DNA from: Candidatus Lambdaproteobacteria bacterium RIFOXYD2_FULL_50_16
GTDB taxonomy: Bacteria > SAR324 > XYD2-FULL-50-16
Direction of reading: 5' to 3'
NCBI GenBank assembly: GCA_001783695.1
Contig: MFNE01000001.1
Span: forward strand, 1-54,579
DNA: 54,579 nucleotides
A program made the position numbers and the translations under genes. Below the pieces are notes generated by a model, which was given only the letters and a program-made list of their open reading frames with translations, was not told the origin of the DNA and did no database searches. This document shows positions 41,327 to 50,817 of the stretch, in pieces. Within the stretch, counting starts at the first letter, position 1. Each line of letters begins with the position of its first letter.

Positions 41327-43426
41327 CTATTCGTCTTCTTTGAGCTTCTCGGCACGAGCCTTGATCACTTCTTCTTGGATGTTGCGTGGCACGGCAGAGT
41401 AGGAGTCAAACTCCATAGAGAAGGTCGCCTTGCCTTGGGTTGAAGAGCGCAAAGTGGTGGAGTAACCAAACATCTCCGACAAGGGGACCGTGGCATTGAT
41501 CACGGTCATTTCGTCGCGCACTTCAGAACCCCCAATAATACCCCGGCGGCTAGAAAGGTCGCCAATTACCCCACCTTGGAATTCGGAAGGGGTTTCTACC
41601 TCGACCTTCATCATCGGCTCCAGGATCACTGGATTAGCCTTGCGAACGGCTTGCTTCATCGCCTGGCGAGAACAGATCCGAAAAGCCATGTCCGACGAGT
41701 CCACATCGTGGTATTTTCCGTCGTTCAGATGCACCCTTACCCCGACCATGGGGAATGCAGCCAAGGGGCCTTCAACCATTACGTCCCGGAATCCCGCCTC
41801 GCAAGCGTTGATGTATTCCGAAGGAATGTTCCCGCCTTTGACGTTGTTAACAAACTCAAATTCTTCGGCACCGTCCTGGGTAAAGTCGATCGGTTCAATC
41901 GCGCCCACCGTACAGGCGTATTGACCGGAACCACCGGTTTGCTTTTTGTGGGTGTAGTCAAAAGGAGCCTTGGTGGTAATCGCTTCGCGGTAGTTAACCT
42001 GAGGCGCTCCTACCACTACGGGCACCGAGTATTCGCGCTGCATCCGCTCGATATAAATTTCCAAGTGTAACTCACCCATACCCGAAATAATGGTCTCGCC
42101 CGACTCTTGATCGGTTTTAACCTTAAAGGTGGGGTCTTCTTTCATAAAGCGCGAAAGCGCCTTAGACATCCGGTCCACGACCGAAGAATCTTTACACTTA
42201 ATTGCTAAACTGATTACTGGGTCCGCAATAAACATCGATTCCAGAACCAGTTTTTGACCTTCAGCGCAGAAGGTATCCCCTGAGGCGCAATCCACCCCAA
42301 TCAGAGCGATAATATCCCCGGCCATGGCGGTATCAATGTTTTCGCGGTCGTTAGCATGCATCCGCACGATCCGGCCCACACGAATTTTTTTGCCGGTTCG
42401 GGTGTTGTGAACCGTGTCGCCTTTGTTCAGGGTGCCTTGGTAGATCCGGCAATAGGTCAACTGACCAAACTGCTCTTCAGTGATCTTAAAGGCCATCATT
42501 ACCAAAGGAAGCTTGGGGTCTGATTCAACAAATACCTCTAGCTTGGTTTCAACGTTGGTCGCTTTGGTGGGCTTGGCTTCTGCCGGATTGGGTAGGTAGC
42601 GACAAACAGCGTCCAAAAGTGGCTGGACAACTTTGTTTTTAAAGGCCGATCCCATATAAACCGGGGTGAACTTGAGGCTATTAACCCCTTTGTACACGGC
42701 GTTGTGAATCGCCTCTTCTGCGATTTCTTTGCCTTCTAAAAGGTCTTCCATCAATTGGTCATCAAACATGGAGACCGCTTCGAGCATTTCTTCACGCATT
42801 ACTTGCGCTTCTTCAAAAAGCTCTGGAGGGCAGTCGGTAATCCGAATGTCGTCACCCTTCTCGCCTTCGGTGTAAATTGCCTTCATGGTGATCAAGTCCA
42901 CGATCCCTTTAAAGGTATCTTCAGAGCCAATCGGCATTTGCATGGGTACGGCGTTGTGGCCCAGTTTATCGCGAAGGTCAGCAATCCCTTTAAAAGGATC
43001 TGCGCCGGTCCGGTCCATTTTATTAATAAAGCAAAGGCGAGGGACACTGTAGCGTTTCATCTGCCGATCTACCGTAATCGACTGAGACTGCACCCCAGCT
43101 ACGGCACAAAGCACCATAATCGCGCCATCGAGAACGCGCAAAGAACGTTCTACTTCGACCGTAAAATCAACGTGGCCGGGGGTGTCGATGATGTTAATCT
43201 TTTTCTCGTGCCAATAAACAGTGGTTGCGGCCGAGGTAATGGTAATCCCTTTTTCCTTTTCCAGTTCCATGTGGTCCATGGTCGCACCAGAGCCACCGCC
43301 GCGAACCTCTTCAATCTTGTGGATCTTTCCTGCGTAATACAGGATGCGTTCGGTAAGGGTAGTTTTGCCCGAGTCGATGTGGGCCGAAATACCGATGTTG
43401 CGCGTCGATTGGATCTCTTTGTTCAT
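41327..43426 (-). CDS. fusA: Elongation factor G, mitochondrial EFG1-like type
   Basis: The translocation GTPase of translation, 699 residues with all five domains. The G1 loop is AHIDSGKTT (residues 15-23) rather than the bacterial AHIDAGKTT, and [20 protein letters not shown] resembles mitochondrial EFG1 and the related bacterial forms reported from spirochaetes, planctomycetes and deltaproteobacteria. G2 to G5 ([18 protein letters not shown]) are normal. It is transcribed alone, not in the usual rpsL-rpsG-fusA-tuf order, which fits such a form or a second EF-G copy. Own promoter at 43500-43528 and terminator. Confidence 0.93.
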   Translation of the reverse strand: MNKEIQSTRNIGISAHIDSGKTTLTERILYYAGKIHKIEEVRGGGSGATMDHMELEKEKGITITSAATTVYWHEKKINIIDTPGHVDFTVEVERSLRVLDGAIMVLCAVAGVQSQSITVDRQMKRYSVPRLCFINKMDRTGADPFKGIADLRDKLGHNAVPMQMPIGSEDTFKGIVDLITMKAIYTEGEKGDDIRITDCPPELFEEAQVMREEMLEAVSMFDDQLMEDLLEGKEIAEEAIHNAVYKGVNSLKFTPVYMGSAFKNKVVQPLLDAVCRYLPNPAEAKPTKATNVETKLEVFVESDPKLPLVMMAFKITEEQFGQLTYCRIYQGTLNKGDTVHNTRTGKKIRVGRIVRMHANDRENIDTAMAGDIIALIGVDCASGDTFCAEGQKLVLESMFIADPVISLAIKCKDSSVVDRMSKALSRFMKEDPTFKVKTDQESGETIISGMGELHLEIYIERMQREYSVPVVVGAPQVNYREAITTKAPFDYTHKKQTGGSGQYACTVGAIEPIDFTQDGAEEFEFVNNVKGGNIPSEYINACEAGFRDVMVEGPLAAFPMVGVRVHLNDGKYHDVDSSDMAFRICSRQAMKQAVRKANPVILEPMMKVEVETPSEFQGGVIGDLSSRRGIIGGSEVRDEMTVINATVPLSEMFGYSTTLRSSTQGKATFSMEFDSYSAVPRNIQEEVIKARAEKLKEDE

Positions 43427-43499
43427 CTGGCCTGATCCCTAAATGGATATGGAAAACGTTAGAGTTTTTCGAATTGATATGATATCGGTTAAACTCGGT

Positions 43500-43528
43500 A
43501 TATTAGGAAGCTCAGATGATCTTGTCTA
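43500..43528 (-). promoter_or_regulatory. Predicted promoter of fusA
   Basis: On the minus strand TAGACA (43528-43523), 17 bases, TAATAT (43505-43500), about 70 bases before the fusA start and after the mqnA stop. Confidence 0.5.
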
Positions 43529-43548
43529 TCCCTAATTTGCAAAAGCGC

Positions 43549-44346
43549 CTATGTTTCGGGTAGAAAAGCGATGGGGGCGGCCTGGGGAAGCTTGTTGATC
43601 TCGACCATTTTTTCCATAAATAAGTTAAAGCCCTCTTGATAGCTGGCGCTGAATTCGTAGTGGAGATTAGCTAGATAGCCCTCTAACTCTTTGGCACTAG
43701 GAAAGATTCCTCGGAAGCGAGACTGGGACATTTCAAAGAGCAAGCCCGCCGCCAACGCCTTGGATTTGAGTAAAGCCCCATGCAGAGCTAAAACCGCCTT
43801 TGGCGATTGGTCAAAAACTTCGCGCCGGACCACCCAAAGGGCAAAAACCATCGGCAGTCCAGTTTTTTGGTACCACAACTCGCCCAGGTCATACACAAAA
43901 GGATCTCGTTTTTCAAAGTAGCGTTTGATCGCATCATCAGCGATTAATAGCTCTGCTGCATGGGGCTGATAAGGGTCTTGACTGTAACTTACTTTGAGGT
44001 CCTTTAAAAGCCATTGAATCAAGTGAATCGAGGTCAGCGAAAATTCGGTAAGCAAGATTTGCTGGTTGGCTAATTGCTCAAGTGGTTTGCTACTAAAGAG
44101 GTATATCGACCGTACCGGCCCCCTAGACGAGACCGAAAGCTCTGGGAGGATATAATAACGTTCAGGGTTTGCGGCGTATTCAAAACTAGAAATTACCGAA
44201 AGGTCTAATTCCCCTCGGTTGAGTTTCCCATTAAGCTCTGTTACCCTGCCAAATACAGGAGAAAACAGGCCCGAAGGGGGCGACTCAAGCAATTGATAAA
44301 AAACGGGCAAGACATTTAAAACGTCGATTACCCCCAATTTGAGCAT
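43549..44346 (-). CDS. mqnA: Chorismate dehydratase, futalosine pathway
   Basis: Converts chorismate to 3-[(1-carboxyvinyl)oxy]benzoate, the first step of the futalosine route to menaquinone. The 265 residues show the family pattern: VIDVLNVLPVFYQL at the N-terminus, SSRGPVRSIYLFSSKPL, and VYDLGELWYQKTGLPMVFALWV. It has the periplasmic-binding-protein-like fold. AGGAG precedes the ATG. It points to menaquinone as the respiratory quinone, consistent with an anaerobic or microaerobic complex I/PFOR lifestyle. It is divergent from cinA with 36 bases between starts. mqnB, C, D and E are not in the window. Confidence 0.88.
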   Translation of the reverse strand: MLKLGVIDVLNVLPVFYQLLESPPSGLFSPVFGRVTELNGKLNRGELDLSVISSFEYAANPERYYILPELSVSSRGPVRSIYLFSSKPLEQLANQQILLTEFSLTSIHLIQWLLKDLKVSYSQDPYQPHAAELLIADDAIKRYFEKRDPFVYDLGELWYQKTGLPMVFALWVVRREVFDQSPKAVLALHGALLKSKALAAGLLFEMSQSRFRGIFPSAKELEGYLANLHYEFSASYQEGFNLFMEKMVEINKLPQAAPIAFLPET

Positions 44347-44382
44347 TATTTCTCCTGTTGTTTACCACCTCGTAGGATAGAA

Positions 44383-45690
44383 ATGAATCCAGCCGTTGAC
44401 AAGCTTAAACTGGCCTTCCTGCTGACAGGGGAAGAGGTTTTATCAGGTGAGGTGACCGACACCAACGGCCCCCTTTTAGCCCGGAGCTTTGTTGAGCTTG
44501 GCATAGGTCCCATAGCTAAACGGTTAGTAGGAGACGTTTTAGCTGACCTAAAAAGAGAGTTAAAAGACCTTTCAGAACTGGCTGACTGGATCGTGATCAA
44601 CGGGGGCTTAGGCTCGACCGACGATGACCGAACCAACCAAGCAGTTTGCGAAACCTTCGGGGTCGAATTAGTCGAGCACCCAGGGGCCCTGGCCCACTTG
44701 TCTCAACGCCTCCAGGGACCAGTTTTGCCTGGATCGCTCCACTACAAACAATGCCTCTTGCCAAAAGGAGCAGAAATTTTACATAACCCCACCGGCACCG
44801 CCGTGGGCTGGGACTGGAAAAAAGGTAAGACCCGAATCTTCGCTACCCCAGGGCCTCCGAGCGAATTGTTGGGCATGTTAGAAACCGCTCTAATCCCCAA
44901 ACTTTCCCAAGAAAAAATCCAAGGTGGCGTCCCTCCAATCATTCGTTTTTTGCTTATGGGCAAAGGGGAATCAGCCGCTGAAGTTGGGCTTAAGGAATTT
45001 CTTAAAACAAAAAGAAAACAAGATCTGCTCACTGGACTAGAGTTAGGCTTTCGGGCCAGTTCACCTTATTCTGAGGTCAAGCTTTGGGATACCAATGGGG
45101 ATCACGCGAGAGTTAATGAGCTTGCCGGTTATATGGAGACCTATTTTGCTCCCCATTTAATCAGCCAAGGCCCTGAATTGCCCCAAGTAGTCAGTGAGTT
45201 ACTCAAAGAGCGAGGATTAAACTTAGGTATAGCCGAATCCTGCACCGGCGGGCTTTTGGCCTCTATGATAACTAACCTAGCCGGGGCTTCGGAAATATTC
45301 AAAGCCGGCGTGGTATCCTATTCGAACGAAGCTAAGGTCGAGTTTTTGGGGGTTTCACCGGACACCTTATTAAAACAGGGGGCCGTTTCCGAGGCGACCG
45401 CGAAAGAGATGCTCGAAGGGATACTCAAAAGAACGGGGGCCGATTGCGGCATATCCTTAACCGGAATTGCCGGGCCCAGTGGGGCGGTTGAGGGCAAACC
45501 GGTAGGCACCCTGTTTATTGGTTTTGGTCTGGCCGGAAAAATCCAGGTCCGCCGTTTGGTAATTCGTGGGGATCGGGCTCAATTCCAACATACCGCCGCG
45601 TTAACCGGCCTCGACTTATTGCGCCGATCCCTTTTAGGACTTGATCTTCAAGTCCCCTATTACTTTGACCGTTTAAAGCCGTCGATATGA
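44383..45690 (+). CDS. cinA: CinA family protein (nicotinamide-nucleotide amidohydrolase)
   Basis: Two-domain CinA of 435 residues. N-terminal MoaB/MogA-like part (about 1-170) with LLTGEEVLSGEVTDTNGPLL and VINGGLGSTDDDRTNQA; C-terminal PncC-type amidohydrolase (about 270-430) with IAESCTGGLLASMIT, VVSYSNEAKVEFLGV and GISLTGIAGPSG. The latter hydrolyses NMN to NaMN in pyridine-nucleotide salvage. AGGA lies before the ATG. It overlaps the next gene by four bases (ATGA). Confidence 0.92.
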   Translation: MNPAVDKLKLAFLLTGEEVLSGEVTDTNGPLLARSFVELGIGPIAKRLVGDVLADLKRELKDLSELADWIVINGGLGSTDDDRTNQAVCETFGVELVEHPGALAHLSQRLQGPVLPGSLHYKQCLLPKGAEILHNPTGTAVGWDWKKGKTRIFATPGPPSELLGMLETALIPKLSQEKIQGGVPPIIRFLLMGKGESAAEVGLKEFLKTKRKQDLLTGLELGFRASSPYSEVKLWDTNGDHARVNELAGYMETYFAPHLISQGPELPQVVSELLKERGLNLGIAESCTGGLLASMITNLAGASEIFKAGVVSYSNEAKVEFLGVSPDTLLKQGAVSEATAKEMLEGILKRTGADCGISLTGIAGPSGAVEGKPVGTLFIGFGLAGKIQVRRLVIRGDRAQFQHTAALTGLDLLRRSLLGLDLQVPYYFDRLKPSI

Positions 45691-46433
45691 AAGCTAACCT
45701 GCTATTTATATTTGCCATTTTAGGGCTAAGCAGTCCGCTCTGGGCAGACCCGTTACTACCTTTAGAACAACTAACCAAAGAGCCGGTCATCCGCTTTGCA
45801 GGTCTAGCAGCCTGCTCGAAACCGGCCAACAAAACCCCCTTTTCTAAACAGTTAGAAAATCTCTATTTAGCGCAAAAGGAGATTGAACTTAAAGCTCAAG
45901 GCCAGAGCCTGGTGGATCAAGAGCGCGCGATCAATCGGGTTAAATATCAATTACACAAAAGTATCAAACCCACTCCCCCTTTTTGGGTTCTTTTAGAGGG
46001 GATGATTAGCCTAAAAAAAGTGGCCAGTGGCCAGGAGGTTACTTTTTATTTGCTACCTGACCCTAAAACCGCCCCCCTTGAAGAACCTCAAAGTGCTTTT
46101 TACCGAAGAAACGGGATGAAACTATCTCCGCTAGAAGTGGGCGGGATCGAGATTCAGGTTGATTTAACCTTGATGATGTTTGCCGCTGGCGGTTGTGAGC
46201 TAAAAGAAGGTTGCGGCGAGGTGCCTTACCGGCAAAAATTCCAATTATCGCCAAATCTATTAACCCAACTGCAAAAAAAAGAGGTTAGTATAACACTAGG
46301 CAAAGAAACCCACCAGGGCACTCCCGTTAAGCTGATTCTTGAAATCGATAACTGCGCACAAGGTTGGCAAGATCTACGACTTCGCTTGAAACCTTTGGCC
46401 TTCATATTCGCTGGGCAAGAAGTTCGTCCTTGA
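45687..46433 (+). CDS. Exported protein of unknown function
   Basis: 248 residues with a clear signal peptide (1-20, ending SSPLWA). The mature chain has four or five Cys (LAACSKPANK, GGCELKEGCGEVPY, IDNCAQGW), a helical region with QGQSLVDQERAINRVKYQL, and otherwise beta-rich sequence, so it is probably periplasmic with disulfides. I recognise no family. It is translationally coupled to cinA. Its stop overlaps the -35 element of rpsU. Confidence 0.72.
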   Translation: MKANLLFIFAILGLSSPLWADPLLPLEQLTKEPVIRFAGLAACSKPANKTPFSKQLENLYLAQKEIELKAQGQSLVDQERAINRVKYQLHKSIKPTPPFWVLLEGMISLKKVASGQEVTFYLLPDPKTAPLEEPQSAFYRRNGMKLSPLEVGGIEIQVDLTLMMFAAGGCELKEGCGEVPYRQKFQLSPNLLTQLQKKEVSITLGKETHQGTPVKLILEIDNCAQGWQDLRLRLKPLAFIFAGQEVRP

Positions 46434-46459
46434 CAAAAATTTGCGAGGCTTGTTACCTA
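46430..46459 (+). promoter_or_regulatory. Predicted promoter of rpsU
   Basis: Perfect TTGACA (46430-46435), an 18-base spacer and an extended -10 TGTTACCTA with the hexamer TACCTA at 46454-46459. Confidence 0.5.
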
Positions 46460-46505
46460 GAAAGATAAACCCAAACGGCAACGCTGCACAGGATAAAAGA
46501 GCCAC

Positions 46506-46715
46506 ATGGAAATTAAAGTCGTCAATAATCAGGTAGAACGTGCGATGCGCGAACTCAAGCGCTTGCTGATCCGAGAAGGTCTGTTCAAAGAAATCAAAAA
46601 AAGGCGCTATTACGCCAAACCCTCGGTTCGCAATAAGCTTAAGCGCGAAGAGGCCGAAAAAACTCGGCACAAAGACCGCAAGCGTGCTGCCGCTCGGGCT
46701 CGCAATTTCCTGTAG
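46506..46715 (+). CDS. rpsU: 30S ribosomal protein S21
   Basis: Small basic ribosomal protein of the 30S platform. 69 residues, complete: MEIKVVNNQVERAMRELKR then EIKKRRYYAKPSVRNKLKR and a basic tail. The gene stands alone with a terminator; dnaG and rpoD, its neighbours in many bacteria, are absent here. Confidence 0.95.
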   Translation: MEIKVVNNQVERAMRELKRLLIREGLFKEIKKRRYYAKPSVRNKLKREEAEKTRHKDRKRAAARARNFL

Positions 46716-46753
46716 TTGGTATTGCCCCTTCTTTTGGAAGGGTGCGCTAGGCC

Positions 46754-46786
46754 AAAAAACCGTCCCTTTTTGGACGGTTTTTTTTT
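46754..46786 (+). terminator. Intrinsic terminator of rpsU
   Basis: Stem AAAAAACCGTCC (46754-46765) / GGACGGTTTTTT (46772-46783) with a 6-base loop and T run. Confidence 0.85.
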
Positions 46787-46839
46787 GCCTATAAGTCCCC
46801 CCTGTTTTTCGCCAAACTAAGGTTTGGTTTTCAATAAAA

Positions 46840-47583
46840 TCAAAGCCTATAACTCGCGGCTTGCGACTCTAAATGTCGCCATTGGGCTCGGGTTATCACC
46901 CACTCTTCCGCCTTGAGTCCAGCAGCGTCCTCATATTCGGCCTGCACTGCTTGGGCCAGTTCGCGCCATAAGGGGACTTGACCTAAAGCGGCCTCTAAAG
47001 AGGTGCAACGATCGGTACTTTGATCCCCCCAAAGTTGCCGCCACCAGGGCTGCTCAATTTTTAGCAAGATAGCCCCGTGTTGCAAAAACCGCCCCCTCCC
47101 CCGCCTTTGGGCTGAACCAATCAGCTTTTTGCCGCCTAGATGGACCTCAAAGGGGGAGAGTTGAGCAAAGCAGTTGTCCCCAGAGGGATGGAATTTACGA
47201 AGCGGGCCCAAGTCCGCCTCAACCCCTAATGTTTGCAAAGCTTTAACCAAGGGCAGGACCACTTGAGCGGTGCATTCGGCTACGGACTTAGAAAAAGGGG
47301 GCACGTCTGCGGATAACGCATAGGTCAACTCATGGTGATGCAGCACCGCTTGCCCACCTGTTGGCCGCCGGATTAGATCGATCCCTTGACTGCTTAAAAA
47401 TTCCCGGTCAACCCCCTCTAAGCTTTGGTTTTTTCCCAAACTTAAACAGGGCCTTTTCCAGTGATAAAACCGCAAAAAGGCCCCTTTTTGATCTAGCATC
47501 CAACGGTCCAGGGCCATATGTAGGCCGCCATCACTATCTAAAGGGGCTATTAGATGGAGTTGATCTAAGTTCGGAAACTCCAT
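46840..47583 (-). CDS. Lipoate/octanoate-protein ligase or transferase family (LplA/LipM)
   Basis: Attaches lipoyl or octanoyl groups to carrier lysines. 247 residues from ATG 47583, which overlaps the U32 gene stop (TAATG); the longer frame to 47718 lies inside that gene. Signatures: RRPTGGQAVLHHHELTYAL (72-90), the Lys in GGKKLIGSAQRR and FLQHGAILL. A Cys in DNCFAQLSPFEV (about 138) corresponds to the LipM nucleophile, so an octanoyl transferase role is as likely as a ligase. It is not possible to decide here. Confidence 0.82.
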   Translation of the reverse strand: MEFPNLDQLHLIAPLDSDGGLHMALDRWMLDQKGAFLRFYHWKRPCLSLGKNQSLEGVDREFLSSQGIDLIRRPTGGQAVLHHHELTYALSADVPPFSKSVAECTAQVVLPLVKALQTLGVEADLGPLRKFHPSGDNCFAQLSPFEVHLGGKKLIGSAQRRGRGRFLQHGAILLKIEQPWWRQLWGDQSTDRCTSLEAALGQVPLWRELAQAVQAEYEDAAGLKAEEWVITRAQWRHLESQAASYRL

Positions 47584-48734
47584 TAAGCCCCCAGCATACG
47601 GGCCACAACCCATGGGCCTAGATTGGTCGGGGCGTCCAACCAAACCACCTGCCCAGGTTGGGCCACCAATTGGGGCTCGCCTCCAAGACCTACCATCTTT
47701 TCTAAAGCCACCTTCCAAGTCCGCCCGTCAAAACCCAATAATTCCAATTCTTCTCCCAATTTAAGCCGATTTTTGGCTAAAAACACCAACCTTCCATCCA
47801 CCTGTTCTAAAACCTGCCCAGCCATTTGCCAAGGGGAGGCTAGATGATCGTCAGCGTCCCAGGTTTGCTCTATATCAGCTGGGCGATCCAGGCTTCCAGT
47901 GCCATAGTCACGGTGCGGGATTTTTTCGAGTTCCTCAGCCCAAAAAGGCCAAGTTTGCGGTTGGTCGAGAACCGACCGGTAAGCCCTTACGGTGGTCGCC
48001 AAATAAAGGCCCGACTTCATTCGGCCCTCAATTTTGAGGGCGTCGATCCCTAATGCTTGGGCCCGGCCAACCAGTTCAATCCCTCGCAAATCCTTAGCAC
48101 TCATAAAATGGCTAGACCTGAGCGTTTCCCCCTGTTCCAACTGATAATTAAATCGGCAAGAATGGACACACCCCCCCTGATTTGAATCCCGCCCGGCCAT
48201 GTAGTTGCTGATGGTACAATGCCCAGAAAAAGACATACACATCGCCCCCTGGATAAAAACTTCCACCTCTAGGCCCGTCTTTTCTTTGATCTGGGCTGCC
48301 TGCTCCAGGCTGGTTTCCCGCCCCAACACCACCCGGCTTACCCCCATATCGCGGTAAAACGCCGCTGTAGCGCTATTTAAAACCGAAGCTTGGGTGCTTA
48401 AGTGAATGGGCAATTGAGGCGACCAATCTCTAACCGTTTCAACCACCGCCAGATCTGAACAAATCACGCCATCTGGGCGCTCTGAGAGTTCGGATAAAAA
48501 CCCTGGCAATTCGGCTAATTCGAGATCGGGCAAGACCGCATTGAGAGCAAGGTAGGTTTTTTTGCCCAACTGTCGGGCGTAACTGAAGGCCTCCCTCAAT
48601 TGGCTTTTAGAAAAATTATCCGCCCCTGAACGCAGGCCAAAGCGCCGCCCAGCTAAATAAACCGCGTCCGCTCCATAGGCAAATGCGATTTTTAACTTTT
48701 CCGAATTCCCGGCAGGTGCTACCAATTGACTCAT
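47583..48734 (-). CDS. U32 peptidase-family protein (YegQ/TrhP-like)
   Basis: 383 residues. The N-terminal U32 domain begins LVAPAGNSEKLKIAFAYGAD, with AVYLAGRRFGLRSGADNFS and a Cys-rich loop (GAMCMSFSGHC, then GGCVHSCRF), four Cys like the iron-sulphur ligands of the tRNA-hydroxylation proteins TrhP/TrhO and not like a protease. The C-terminal domain (about 290-383) resembles the U32 C-terminal beta domain. tRNA U34 hydroxylation is a likely role but is inferred from family. Start has AAGG upstream; the uvrD-like gene starts 17 bases away on the other strand. Confidence 0.82.
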   Translation of the reverse strand: MSQLVAPAGNSEKLKIAFAYGADAVYLAGRRFGLRSGADNFSKSQLREAFSYARQLGKKTYLALNAVLPDLELAELPGFLSELSERPDGVICSDLAVVETVRDWSPQLPIHLSTQASVLNSATAAFYRDMGVSRVVLGRETSLEQAAQIKEKTGLEVEVFIQGAMCMSFSGHCTISNYMAGRDSNQGGCVHSCRFNYQLEQGETLRSSHFMSAKDLRGIELVGRAQALGIDALKIEGRMKSGLYLATTVRAYRSVLDQPQTWPFWAEELEKIPHRDYGTGSLDRPADIEQTWDADDHLASPWQMAGQVLEQVDGRLVFLAKNRLKLGEELELLGFDGRTWKVALEKMVGLGGEPQLVAQPGQVVWLDAPTNLGPWVVARMLGA

Positions 48735-48751
48735 CTTAAACCAAACCTTTG

Positions 48752-50761
48752 ATGTCTTTCGATCTCAGTTCCCTCAATCCCCAACAGCGCCAAGCGGTCA
48801 CCCTGATCGACCGCCCCCTATTGCTTTTAGCCGGGGCGGGCTCTGGTAAGACGCGAGTGATTACCTTTCGCATTGCCCACCTAATCGAACGGGGCATTCC
48901 GGCAAAAAAAATCCTGGCTTTGACCTTCACGAACAAAGCCGCAGGCGAAATGGCCGAGCGGGTCAAGGAACTCTTAGGACCCCAAGGTCGGGGAGTAACC
49001 GTCACTACCTTTCACAGCCTTTGTGTCCGTTTTTTAAGGGAGTACATCCACCTTTTAGGCTACCAAAAGGATTTTGTCATCTTCGACACCGCCGGGCAGA
49101 TGGCCTGTGTTAAAAATTGTTTAGAAGAAATAGACCTCGACTCTAGCCCGGCAAACGTTAAGTCGATCTATTTCGAAATCATGAAACACAAGGGCGATGG
49201 TCTTAAACCCAAAGACCTAACCGACCAGACCAAAAACCCACACGCCGTCCAATTGGGCAAATTATACCTAGAGTACAACAAACACCTCAAAGACTACAAT
49301 GCGTTGGACTTTGAAGATATTTTGTACAAAGGCTTAGAACTTTTCGAAGCCTTTCCTAGCGAGGTGGAGCCTTTGTTTGAAAGATACCACCAGGTGATGG
49401 TGGACGAATACCAAGATACCAACCGGGTGCAGTATCGGTTAATTAAATTTCTTAGCGAACGCCGCCGCCGCCTTTGTGTGGTCGGGGATGATGATCAGTC
49501 GATTTATGGTTGGCGCGGGGCTGACCTACGTAACATCTTGGATTTCCAAAAGGACTATCCTGACGCTGAGGTGATCCGTCTGGAGCAAAACTACCGCTCT
49601 ACCGATGTGATCCTCAAGGCCGCTAACTCAGTTATCGAGAACAACGGTTCGCGCATGGCAAAAACTCTCTGGACTTCAGATCAAAACGGGGCGCCCTTGC
49701 GCTGGGTCAAGATGCCGACCGTTGCCGAAGAACTCGATGAAGTGATCCATCGCTGTCAAGTTTTCCGCATCCGCCATTCCGCCAAGTGGTCAGACTTTGC
49801 CTTTTTGTACCGCAGCAACTTCCAGTCCCGCGCTATCGAAGAAGCCTTGCGGGAAGCGTCAATCCCCTACCAAATGATTGGTGGCACCAAGTTTTTTGAC
49901 CGTAAAGAGATCCAAGATTGCTTGGCCTACCTCCGTTTTTTACACAATCCCAAAGACGAGGTGAGTCTTTTTCGGATTCTAAACTACCCTCGCCGCGGGA
50001 TTGGCAAGTCTTCGGTCGAGGCGATAGGCAAGGCTAGGCAAGATGGGCGGGGCTTTTATGAGGTGATGACCCGTGCCGGGTACCTGACTGACTTGGGGCC
50101 AAGGGAGTTAGAATCAATTGCTTCCTTCGTATCTTTAGTCGAAGAGCACAAAATCCGCCTTAACGAGGGTGAGCCCTACGCTTTGGTGTTTAAAGAGCTT
50201 TTTGAGCGAATGGATATTGAAGGGGAAATTGTCCGCAGTGAAAAAGACGAAGGAAAAAGCGAAAAAAAGGTAACTAACTATTTAGAGTTTATTAACACCC
50301 TTTATCTTTATGGGGAACGGCGCGAGGGCTCCGCACTTAATGACTTTTTAGACTACGTTTCCCTTTTTACGGACCAAGACGGGCTCGATGAAAAGGCGGA
50401 TAAGGTTAACCTTTTAACCGTCCATTCGGCCAAAGGTTTAGAGTTTACCCTAGTGGCACTAGTGGGAATGACCGAGGATCAATTTCCTTCCAAGCGCTCG
50501 GTCCAAGACGGTCAAATTGAAGAGGAGCGAAGGTTGTTTTATGTCGCCATGACCCGAGCCAAAAAGGAGTTGGTGCTCTCGATGTCCGATTCGCGGATGT
50601 ATTATGGGGAGTATATAAAAAATCAACCGAGCCGGTTTATTAAGGAAATCAAACCTGAACTCTTCGAGAAACCACCTTTCGCCGAAGAAGCCCCTGAAAA
50701 ATCAGAGGCCCGCAAAGCAGATGCCCGTGCTGATTTTTTCGCCCGCTTGAAAAAAAGCTAA
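48752..50761 (+). CDS. uvrD: UvrD/PcrA/Rep-type superfamily 1 DNA helicase
   Basis: 3'-5' DNA helicase in repair and replication restart. About 669 residues from ATG 48752. Walker A AGAGSGKT (27-34), motif Ia LTFTNKAAGEMAERV, motif II VDEYQDTN, QNYRS, and motif V VNLLTVHSAKGLEF and VAMTRAKKEL are all intact. Length and sequence fit PcrA or Rep as well as UvrD; the subgroup is not resolved. TTG 48749 is in frame too. No ribosome-binding site precedes the start. Confidence 0.93.
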   Translation: MSFDLSSLNPQQRQAVTLIDRPLLLLAGAGSGKTRVITFRIAHLIERGIPAKKILALTFTNKAAGEMAERVKELLGPQGRGVTVTTFHSLCVRFLREYIHLLGYQKDFVIFDTAGQMACVKNCLEEIDLDSSPANVKSIYFEIMKHKGDGLKPKDLTDQTKNPHAVQLGKLYLEYNKHLKDYNALDFEDILYKGLELFEAFPSEVEPLFERYHQVMVDEYQDTNRVQYRLIKFLSERRRRLCVVGDDDQSIYGWRGADLRNILDFQKDYPDAEVIRLEQNYRSTDVILKAANSVIENNGSRMAKTLWTSDQNGAPLRWVKMPTVAEELDEVIHRCQVFRIRHSAKWSDFAFLYRSNFQSRAIEEALREASIPYQMIGGTKFFDRKEIQDCLAYLRFLHNPKDEVSLFRILNYPRRGIGKSSVEAIGKARQDGRGFYEVMTRAGYLTDLGPRELESIASFVSLVEEHKIRLNEGEPYALVFKELFERMDIEGEIVRSEKDEGKSEKKVTNYLEFINTLYLYGERREGSALNDFLDYVSLFTDQDGLDEKADKVNLLTVHSAKGLEFTLVALVGMTEDQFPSKRSVQDGQIEEERRLFYVAMTRAKKELVLSMSDSRMYYGEYIKNQPSRFIKEIKPELFEKPPFAEEAPEKSEARKADARADFFARLKKS

Positions 50762-50817
50762 TCCCCTTTGACCTGGGCCCAAGGCCCGATTAAGCTTGAG
50801 CCAAACAGGACCCGGAT

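Noticed and set aside
42755-43435. 226-codon open frame antisense to fusA
   Set aside because: It lies wholly against the highly conserved EF-G G domain, with no ribosome-binding site or family signature. A long antisense frame here is explained by fusA codon usage.
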